DNA of 6,979 nucleotides from a bacterium (lineage in GTDB: Bacteria > Desulfobacterota_D > UBA1144), in assembly GCA_002701865.2 (NCBI GenBank), contig NZWH02000010.1, positions 70,531 to 77,509 of the forward strand. The letters run 5' to 3'. Both the position numbers and the translations under genes were made by a program. Positions 1 to 5,659 of the stretch are shown here, piece after piece. Below the pieces are notes generated by a model. That model worked only from the letters and a program-made list of their open reading frames with translations, had not been told where the DNA came from and did not search any database. Position 1 is the stretch's first letter. Each line of letters starts with the position of its first letter.

Positions 1-595
1 TTCCTATAGTTGTTCCAAAAGCTGCTTCAAAAGTTTTTTCTTGGTTTTCGCCTTCATCATAAATAGTATCCCAACCATTTCCTACACCTATATAAAATTC
101 ATCAATGAATTCCATGTCTGGCTCGATCATAGCTCTGATTCCAGTATTTTGGAAGTTGATTGTATAACCAAAAAGAAAACTTCTTGTAATGTTTGGATTA
201 TCACCTGGATTAATAACTTCGTTTCCAAGCATTGTATCAAAATGTCCTACCATTGCAGTCCATGGACCGATAGGTAAAATTCCATATGCTTGGTGAAGGA
301 AGAACTCTCCATCAGTATCGTTCAAATCCTCAGCTAAACTACCAAATAAAGCATCTATTACGAAGTAATCGTTAGAAACACCAATTTGGGCTGAAGGAGT
401 CATTGTAAAGTCATCATCACTAAAAGTATGATAATTATTTGACTCATCTTCATTGTCCCCTAAATTATAGGTCGTAGCAGTATGGACGTAGCCCGAAAAA
501 GTTAGAGGAATTTCGGACGCTCCATCTTTTGCAAATGCATTTAAGCCAGTAAAAGTAAGCAAAAATGCTAATGTAAAACTTAAAAAAATACGCAT
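1..595 (-). CDS. OmpL-like beta-barrel porin (BBP2 type), N-terminal part
   Basis: This is probably an outer-membrane channel of the 'putative beta-barrel porin-2, OmpL-like' family; its substrate is unknown. The ATG at 595 follows a strong AGGAGGT at 7 bases. Residues 1-22 form a signal peptide: MRIF, a hydrophobic run, then AFA before Lys23, a good signal peptidase I site. The mature part has alternating, aromatic-rich strands typical of a barrel. Family-like landmarks are HQAYG (101-105), a glycine-flanked strand with VGHFDTMLGNEVI (116-128), NPNITRSFLFGY (133-144), NTGIRA (150-155) and GVGNGWD (170-176). Acidic, Asn-rich stretches such as residues 46-62 look like loops. Only 198 residues are visible; these porins usually run to some 350-450, so the C-terminal half lies off the left edge. 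It is codirectional with the permease gene upstream but 114 bases away, so it may have its own promoter. The family assignment is from motif recall, not a search. Confidence 0.8.
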   Translation of the reverse strand, partial: MRIFLSFTLAFLLTFTGLNAFAKDGASEIPLTFSGYVHTATTYNLGDNEDESNNYHTFSDDDFTMTPSAQIGVSNDYFVIDALFGSLAEDLNDTDGEFFLHQAYGILPIGPWTAMVGHFDTMLGNEVINPGDNPNITRSFLFGYTINFQNTGIRAMIEPDMEFIDEFYIGVGNGWDTIYDEGENQEKTFEAAFGTTIG

Positions 596-602
596 TTATT
601 GT

Positions 603-609
603 ACCTCCT
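603..609 (-). promoter_or_regulatory. Strong Shine-Dalgarno site of the porin gene
   Basis: On the minus strand this reads AGGAGGT, seven bases complementary to the 16S rRNA tail, ending 7 bases before the ATG at 595. It fixes the porin start and shows that the organism uses canonical Shine-Dalgarno initiation. This is the best site in the window, fitting a highly made outer-membrane protein. Confidence 0.85.
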
Positions 610-709
610 GCGTCAATATACTTATTGTATGGCAATTGTCGTACCAAGTATTGAAAAATAGCTATGAAAATTTAAAACAAAATCTAAGAATACTAAAAGG
701 AGGATTGTA

Positions 710-2059
710 TTACTCTGAGTCTAAGTCCTTACCTTTAGTCTCAGGCAAAGTAAGAAGGACAAAAAAAGCGCATATTGCGAAAATCGAAGCAGTCATCAAT
801 GCCCTACCGTTTCCAATAATCTCTCCATTAAACAAGAAGGCAAATGAACTTACTGCTATGAAAGCAAAAAGTGGTGGAGCTATAGCGGAAGCTCCTCTTC
901 CAACATTGTAGCTAAAGCCTTGAGCTGTTCCCCTGGCTCTTGTAGGGAAAATTTCTGCAAATATTGCACCGAAACCCGAATAAAAACCAGTAGCAAAAAA
1001 ACCTAGTAAAGGGGCTAGAATTAAAATTAAAGCCTCTAAGGATATGAACCCTATAAATTGCTGAATTGGAACTATATTTCCAAAAACCGGTACAAGAAGA
1101 GCCACAATAATTAAATACGTTCCAAAGGTAGTTTTACGTCCTATTTTATCACTAATTAGTCCAAAAGAAATACAACCTAATATTGCACCAATATTTAAGG
1201 GTATAGTAAAACCAAATCCTTTAACGATACCTAAGCCTGCCCCTCCTTCTGAAATAGGACTAGCGAGATAATTAGGAACAAAATAGCTCAGTCCCCAGTA
1301 TGAAAGCATACAGAAACTAGTTAACAAAGTAGCCTTAATAACCATTGGTCTTATTTCGTCTGATTTAAAAATTTCGAAGAAAGTGAATTCTTGCTTAGTA
1401 TGTTTTCTTGCTTCTGCGGATTTTTTCCAAACTTCAGGCTCCTCACAGACCCTCCTAACATAAAATACTAAGAAAGCAGGAAGAACTCCTAAGAAGAACA
1501 GTACTCTCCAACTTTCAATAGGAAAGTCGGTAGTGACAAAAGGGATCTGATTTAAATTAAAAGAATCGATTGGCAGGACAAAAGTAGCTAATATAGCGGC
1601 AAAGATAAATCCAAAACCCCAACCACTTTGAACCATACCAACAACCTTTCCTCTATGCTCTTTTGGCCAACTTTCTGCTACCAGAATTTCTCCTGATGCC
1701 CATTCGCCACCCATACCTAGGCCTAACAAGAATCTACAGATTACAAAAAATAATATATTTGGTGCAAATGCAGATAGCATTGTAAAAAGCGAATATATTA
1801 GAATTGAATACGTTAAAGCCTTAACTCTTCCAACGTAATCAGATATTACTCCGAATACCATTCCACCTAATGCTGAAGAAGCTAAAGTAATGCTAAAAAG
1901 CAAGGCAGCTTGAGGCCCTGAAATTTCAAAGGTTTGAGCAATGAATCTAAAAGCAAAGACATACAGCAATAAGTCCATTGCGTCGAGGGTCCAGCCAAAA
2001 AAAGCAGCAATGAAAGTCTTCCATTGCTTTGAGTTAATATCTTTAGTCCAATTTAAAAT
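710..2059 (-). CDS. MFS permease, sialate:H+ symporter-like
   Basis: This is a 12-helix inner-membrane secondary transporter of the major facilitator superfamily, probably a proton-coupled importer of a small organic acid or sugar acid; the substrate cannot be read from sequence. Numbered from the ATT at 2059 it has 449 residues. Landmarks are GWTLDAMD in helix 1 (22-29), the loop 2-3 signature GVISDYVGR (70-78), RFLLGLGMGGEW around 109-120, followed by WPKEHRG, the second-half copy GLISDKIGRK in loop 8-9, and the C-terminal LPETKGKDL. The helix 1 motif and the WPxxxRG segment fit the sialate:H+ symporter group, which also includes lactate permeases. The first in-frame ATG (1978) lies inside helix 1 and cannot be the start. 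The frame is open back to a TGA at 2105-2107, and the residues between (ILNWTKDINSKQWKTFIAAF) match the family N-terminus. ATT at 2059, 7 bases behind AGGAG, is the best start. Family is certain, subgroup likely, substrate unknown. Confidence 0.85.
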   Translation of the reverse strand: MLNWTKDINSKQWKTFIAAFFGWTLDAMDLLLYVFAFRFIAQTFEISGPQAALLFSITLASSALGGMVFGVISDYVGRVKALTYSILIYSLFTMLSAFAPNILFFVICRFLLGLGMGGEWASGEILVAESWPKEHRGKVVGMVQSGWGFGFIFAAILATFVLPIDSFNLNQIPFVTTDFPIESWRVLFFLGVLPAFLVFYVRRVCEEPEVWKKSAEARKHTKQEFTFFEIFKSDEIRPMVIKATLLTSFCMLSYWGLSYFVPNYLASPISEGGAGLGIVKGFGFTIPLNIGAILGCISFGLISDKIGRKTTFGTYLIIVALLVPVFGNIVPIQQFIGFISLEALILILAPLLGFFATGFYSGFGAIFAEIFPTRARGTAQGFSYNVGRGASAIAPPLFAFIAVSSFAFLFNGEIIGNGRALMTASIFAICAFFVLLTLPETKGKDLDSE

Positions 2060-2066
2060 AATAGTG

Positions 2067-2071
2067 CTCCT
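2067..2071 (-). promoter_or_regulatory. Shine-Dalgarno site that decides the ATT start of the permease
   Basis: The minus strand reads AGGAG here, followed by seven bases (CACTATT) and then ATT at 2059-2057. No ATG, GTG or TTG occurs in frame between the upstream stop (2105-2107) and the ATG inside helix 1. The site therefore supports initiation at one of the two adjacent ATT codons. The second (2059) has the better spacing; the first (2062) would be only 4 bases away. Confidence 0.6.
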
Positions 2072-2079
2072 GGATAAAA

Positions 2080-2108
2080 AGCTTACTAAATTAAAATTTA
2101 ATAGTCAA
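2080..2108 (-). promoter_or_regulatory. Possible sigma-70-like promoter of the permease gene
   Basis: On the minus strand, TTGACT (2108-2103) matches the -35 consensus in five of six positions. A 17-base spacer leads to TAAGCT (2085-2080), a poor -10 matching three of six. Transcription would begin near 2073, giving a leader of about 14 bases that still contains the AGGAG. The geometry is right, but the -10 is weak and such AT-rich DNA throws up chance matches. The plus-strand promoter of the miaB run should lie in the same divergent gap, but I could not pick out a convincing one. Confidence 0.25.
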
Positions 2109-2153
2109 ATTGATACATAACCCTATTGATAAAGAAAGAAAGATTGTTAAAAT

Positions 2154-3464
2154 TTGATTGTGGAAAAATTATCGATATTTGTGGAAACATATGGATGTCA
2201 AATGAATGAGTACGACTCAGATAGGATTATAAATTCTTTATCTGCAAATCCGGTTAAAGATCCAAGTGACGCAGATATAATAATTGTCAATACATGTGCA
2301 ATTAGAGAAAAGGCGGACCACAAAGCAGTAAGTGCTGTGGGTAAATATAAAAAACTAAAAATTAAGAATCCTGATTTAATAATTGGTATGGCAGGATGTG
2401 TTGCTCAACTTTATGGGAAAAAGCTTATCAAGCAGATTCCTCACTTAGACTTTGTCATAGGGCCTAGAGAAATACCTAAATTAAGAGATTTAGTTTTTGA
2501 TATAAAAGAATCATCTAGCCATAGAAAAATTAATACATCAATGGATGTAGAAGAAGTCTTTAAAGTTAGCCCTTATCATAAAAGCGGAAAAGTAAACGGT
2601 TTTGTTTCGATTCAACAGGGATGCAATAAAAAGTGTGCATACTGTATTGTTCCAACAGTTAGAGGAAGCGAAATAAATAGACCTTTAAAAGAAATATTAG
2701 AAGAATCTAGACTTTTAATTGACCAGGGTGCAAAGGAACTTACTTATATAGGTCAAACAGTTAATTCGTGGAAATATGAAGGAGAAAGATTTTACAACCT
2801 TTTGGACTATCTGCAAGAGCTAGACGGCTTAGAAAGGATTAGATTTACAACCTCTTTTCCCAGAGATATAACATCTAAAATGGTAGATTCAATGAAGAAC
2901 AATACAAAAGTCTGTCGTCAGCTGCACTTGCCTGTGCAATCAGGATCAAACAGAATCTTAAAGCAAATGAAAAGAGCATATAGTGTCGAATGGTACAGAG
3001 ATAGTATATCAAAACTTAGGGATGCTATACCAGATTTAAGTCTTTCTACTGATATAATAATAGGCTTTTCTGACGAATCTACTAAAGACTTTGAAGAAAC
3101 AATGCAGCTTATTGAAGATATAAAATTTGATACAATATATTCCTTTAAATACTCAATCAGACCTGGGACGCCTGGAGAATTAATGGATTCGCATGTTAAT
3201 GAGGATGTCGCCCTCGATAGGCTCCACAAGCTTCAATCGAGACAAAGAGAAATCTCATTAGAAAACAATCTCAAGCAAGTCAATAAAAGTTATAAAGTTT
3301 TAGTAGAAAGTGAAAGTAAAAATAATCCAAACGAATTCTTTGGAAGAACTTCGCAAAATAAAGCCGTGTATATCAAGAATATAAATAAAGAGTCAATCGG
3401 CAAGATACTTGATATTACAAAGAAGGAGGCTTTTCAAAATTCTTTTATAGGTGAGCCAACCTGA
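2154..3464 (+). CDS. miaB: tRNA-2-methylthio-N6-dimethylallyladenosine(37) synthase MiaB
   Basis: MiaB is a cytoplasmic radical-SAM methylthiotransferase. It adds the 2-methylthio group to isopentenyl-A37 of tRNAs that read UNN codons, which steadies codon pairing. Numbered from the TTG at 2154 (436 residues), the N-terminal methylthiotransferase domain carries the auxiliary-cluster cysteines C15 (YGCQMN), C48 (NTCAIRE) and C82 (AGCVAQ). The radical-SAM cluster motif is C157-x3-C161-x2-C164 (GCNKKCAYC), and a TRAM RNA-binding domain occupies roughly residues 370-435. YGCQMN and the overall pattern favour MiaB over MtaB or RimO. The length is close to the usual 440-470. No ATG precedes C15: an in-frame TAA stands at 2148-2150 and the first ATG is Met17. 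The start must therefore be TTG (2154) or GTG (2160), and neither has a clear Shine-Dalgarno site. The gene heads the plus-strand run and its stop overlaps the trmFO start. Confidence 0.95.
   Translation: MIVEKLSIFVETYGCQMNEYDSDRIINSLSANPVKDPSDADIIIVNTCAIREKADHKAVSAVGKYKKLKIKNPDLIIGMAGCVAQLYGKKLIKQIPHLDFVIGPREIPKLRDLVFDIKESSSHRKINTSMDVEEVFKVSPYHKSGKVNGFVSIQQGCNKKCAYCIVPTVRGSEINRPLKEILEESRLLIDQGAKELTYIGQTVNSWKYEGERFYNLLDYLQELDGLERIRFTTSFPRDITSKMVDSMKNNTKVCRQLHLPVQSGSNRILKQMKRAYSVEWYRDSISKLRDAIPDLSLSTDIIIGFSDESTKDFEETMQLIEDIKFDTIYSFKYSIRPGTPGELMDSHVNEDVALDRLHKLQSRQREISLENNLKQVNKSYKVLVESESKNNPNEFFGRTSQNKAVYIKNINKESIGKILDITKKEAFQNSFIGEPT
3449..3454 (+). promoter_or_regulatory. Shine-Dalgarno site that decides the CTG start of trmFO
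   Basis: AGGTGA lies inside the end of miaB, six bases before the CTG at 3461, and pairs fully with the 16S rRNA tail (UCACCU). Its TGA (3452-3454) is also the last in-frame stop before trmFO, so the start must lie downstream of it. Between this stop and the first conserved residues of TrmFO there is no ATG, GTG or TTG, and CTG is the only common near-cognate codon. Confidence 0.6.
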
Positions 3465-4792
3465 AAACAAAAAATTTTGACGGAATAATTATAGTAGGGG
3501 GTGGTTTAGCAGGTTGTGAAGCTGCATATCAAATCTCAAAGAATAATATCAAAGTTAAACTCTACGAAATGAAACCAAAAAAGTTTACTCCTGCTCACAA
3601 ATCTAATAATCTTGCAGAATTAGTCTGTAGTAACTCACTTAAATCAACCTCTCCTGAGAAGGCTTCAGGAATCTTAAAGCTTGAAATGCTAGAGCTAGAT
3701 TCACTAATTATTAAAGCTGCACATAAATCTCAATTGCCTGCTGGAGGTGCTTTGGCTGTAGACAGAGAACAATTTTCAAATTATATAACTAACGAAATTA
3801 AAAGTAATCCACTGATTGAAATCATTAATGACGAGATACTTTTATTGCCTGAAGAACTAAACTCTCCTCTAATTATTGCAACCGGACCATTAACAAGCTC
3901 AGGTTTATCAAAAAGTATTGAAGACTTTATAGGAAAAGAAAACTTGTCATTTTATGATTCTATTTCGCCAATCATTTCATACGAAAGTCTAGATGATGCA
4001 CATTTTTTTAGAGCCTCTAGATATGAAGAAAGTGAAGGAGACTATATAAACTGTCCATTAAATGAAGAAGAGTACGCATTGTTTCATAAAACTTTAATAG
4101 AATCAGAAAAAATAGAATTTCATAATTTTGAGAAACCTAATTACTTCGAGGGATGTCTACCAATTGAAGTTATGGCTGAAAGGGGAGTTGACACATTAAG
4201 ATTCGGTCCCATGAAGCCTGTTGGACTTATAGATCCTAAAACTGGGAACAGGCCATATTCGGTTGTACAACTCAGAAAAGAAAACTCTCATGAAAGCATG
4301 TGGAATATTGTTGGCTTTCAAACCAAAATGAAAATCAAGGACCAAAAAGAAGTTCTCTCCAAAATTCCTGCTCTTAAGAATGCTGAATTTCTCAGATTTG
4401 GTAGTATCCATAGAAATACTTATATTAATTCACCAGGTGTTATTTCAAACACCCTGCAAAGTAATAAGAATCCACTATTATTTTTTGCAGGCCAAATTAC
4501 CGGCGTTGAAGGATATTCTGAGTCATCAGCTATGGGTTTAGTTGCGGGAATTAACTCTTCAAGAATTTTTAAAAATAAGGAGCCAATTATTTTTCCAATA
4601 AAAAGCGCTCTGGGATGTCTAACAAAGTATATATCTGATCCATCAAATAAGAAGATTCAACCAATGAATATAAACCTTGGGCTATTCGATGTTAAAAAAC
4701 CCAAAAAGAATATTGAGATGATAAAGGAATCTTCAAGGCAATGTATTCTTGAAATAAAAAATACAAATCAAATAGAATTAGATTTAGTTTAA
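3461..4792 (+). CDS. trmFO: TrmFO, folate- and FAD-dependent tRNA (uracil-54-C5)-methyltransferase
   Basis: TrmFO makes ribothymidine (m5U) at position 54 of the tRNA T-loop, taking the carbon from 5,10-methylenetetrahydrofolate and reducing it with FADH2. Numbered from the CTG at 3461 it has 443 residues, normal for the family. Seen in order: the FAD-binding beta-alpha-beta motif IIIVGGGLAGCEAA (9-22), LVCSNSLKS with C56, PAGGALAVDREQF, ATGPLTSSGLS, YFEGCLPIEVMAERG with C232, LRFGPMKPVGL, RFGSIHRNTYINSP, and GQITGVEGYSESSAMGL (344-360), which closes the FAD site. C56 and C232 correspond, from memory, to the two conserved cysteines studied in Bacillus subtilis TrmFO. The first ATG in frame is Met37, beyond the FAD glycines, so starting there would leave a dead enzyme. 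The CTG overlaps the miaB stop as CTGA and sits behind AGGTGA. GidA/MnmG, a larger relative, is excluded by length and by these motifs. Confidence 0.93.
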   Translation: MKTKNFDGIIIVGGGLAGCEAAYQISKNNIKVKLYEMKPKKFTPAHKSNNLAELVCSNSLKSTSPEKASGILKLEMLELDSLIIKAAHKSQLPAGGALAVDREQFSNYITNEIKSNPLIEIINDEILLLPEELNSPLIIATGPLTSSGLSKSIEDFIGKENLSFYDSISPIISYESLDDAHFFRASRYEESEGDYINCPLNEEEYALFHKTLIESEKIEFHNFEKPNYFEGCLPIEVMAERGVDTLRFGPMKPVGLIDPKTGNRPYSVVQLRKENSHESMWNIVGFQTKMKIKDQKEVLSKIPALKNAEFLRFGSIHRNTYINSPGVISNTLQSNKNPLLFFAGQITGVEGYSESSAMGLVAGINSSRIFKNKEPIIFPIKSALGCLTKYISDPSNKKIQPMNINLGLFDVKKPKKNIEMIKESSRQCILEIKNTNQIELDLV

Positions 4793-4810
4793 TGCTACTA
4801 TTTAATTTTT

Positions 4811-5659
4811 ATGAACTTTCAAAATATAATCCTTAATTTACAAACATTTTGGGCCAATAAAGGTTGTGTAATACTTCAGCCTTATGATCTTGAGAAAGGG
4901 GCTGGCACATTTCACCCAGGAACCTTTTTACGTTGTCTAGGCGAAACCCCATGGTCAGCAGCTTATGTGGAGCCTTGCAGGAGGCCTACTGATGGAAGGT
5001 ACGGAGAAAATCCCAATAGATTGCAGCACTATTATCAATTTCAGGTTGTAATAAAACCTTCAATTGAAAATATCCAAGATTTATACTTAGAAAGTTTGAA
5101 TTTTCTTGGTATTGATACCAAGAAACATGATATAAGATTTGTTGAAGACGACTGGGAATCCCCTACTCTCGGTGCTTGGGGATTAGGCTGGGAAGTGTGG
5201 TTAGACGGTATGGAAATAACACAGTTTACTTATTTTCAACAAGCTGGGGGTTTTGATTTAAATCCCGTAACGGTAGAAATTACTTATGGAACTGAAAGAA
5301 TAGCTATGTATCTTCAAGAAGTTGATAGCGTCTATGATTTAAAATGGTCTGAAAAAATAAAATATTCTGATATACATCATCGAACAGAATATGAATTTTC
5401 AAAATATAATTTTGAAATCGCAAATATAGAGATGTTGAAGGATTTCTTCATTAAATCTAAAGAAGAATGTAAGAGCCTTGTAAGAAACAACCTATCTTTA
5501 CCAGCTTATGATTACTGCTTGAAATGCTCTCATCTTTTTAATCTCCTAGATGCAAGGGGTAGTATTAGCGTTACAGAAAGAGCGAGATATATTCTTGAGA
5601 TAAGGGAGCTAGCAAAAGCGTGTGCTGGTTTGTATATAAAAACATATGAAACAAAATAA
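4811..5659 (+). CDS. glyQ: Glycyl-tRNA synthetase alpha subunit
   Basis: This is the catalytic subunit of the bacterial alpha2beta2 glycyl-tRNA synthetase, which charges tRNA-Gly with glycine using ATP. The 282-residue product has the usual length and is conserved throughout: [14 protein letters not shown] (13-26), [12 protein letters not shown] (30-41) with the class II motif 2 region following, [20 protein letters not shown] (58-77), [20 protein letters not shown] (110-129), [12 protein letters not shown] (133-144) and [13 protein letters not shown], the motif 3 region. In the last motif, Thr stands before Glu where Leu is common. The ATG at 4811 gives the family-standard N-terminus ([14 protein letters not shown]). 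No Shine-Dalgarno site precedes it in the 18-base, AT-only-like gap after trmFO. Initiation probably relies on an unstructured leader or on ribosomes arriving from trmFO. The stop lies inside glyS, giving a 14-base overlap that fits the 1:1 assembly of the two subunits. Confidence 0.97.
   Translation: MNFQNIILNLQTFWANKGCVILQPYDLEKGAGTFHPGTFLRCLGETPWSAAYVEPCRRPTDGRYGENPNRLQHYYQFQVVIKPSIENIQDLYLESLNFLGIDTKKHDIRFVEDDWESPTLGAWGLGWEVWLDGMEITQFTYFQQAGGFDLNPVTVEITYGTERIAMYLQEVDSVYDLKWSEKIKYSDIHHRTEYEFSKYNFEIANIEMLKDFFIKSKEECKSLVRNNLSLPAYDYCLKCSHLFNLLDARGSISVTERARYILEIRELAKACAGLYIKTYETK

Noticed and set aside
41..277. A 78-codon plus-strand ORF opposite the porin.
   Set aside because: It is antisense to recognisable porin strands and is not family-like.
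596..709. A search for a terminator or small RNA between the permease stop and the porin start.
   Set aside because: Only short AT-rich symmetries such as ATAGCTAT are present, with no G+C-rich stem followed by a T run on the minus strand.
636..911. A 91-codon plus-strand ORF opposite the end of the permease.
   Set aside because: It lies antisense to well-conserved permease helices and has no protein-like features of its own.
1997..2026. An out-of-frame minus-strand ATG near 2024 plus a run of seven A's (1997-2003), suggesting that a frameshift error hides an ordinary ATG start for the permease.
   Set aside because: The ATG frame reads MEDFHCC, unlike the family. The unshifted frame through the A run already gives the expected KQWKTFIAAFFGWTLD, so no shift is needed.
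2918..3229. Minus-strand ORF inside miaB, and a similar one in trmFO at 4196-4411.
   Set aside because: Both are mirror frames of conserved enzyme sequence with no ribosome site or family resemblance.
4792..4836. A 14-codon ORF ([14 protein letters not shown]) whose ATG overlaps the trmFO stop as TAATG and which runs into glyQ.
   Set aside because: It has no Shine-Dalgarno site, is AT-driven in composition and resembles no known leader peptide. It overlaps the firmly placed glyQ start, so chance is the better explanation.
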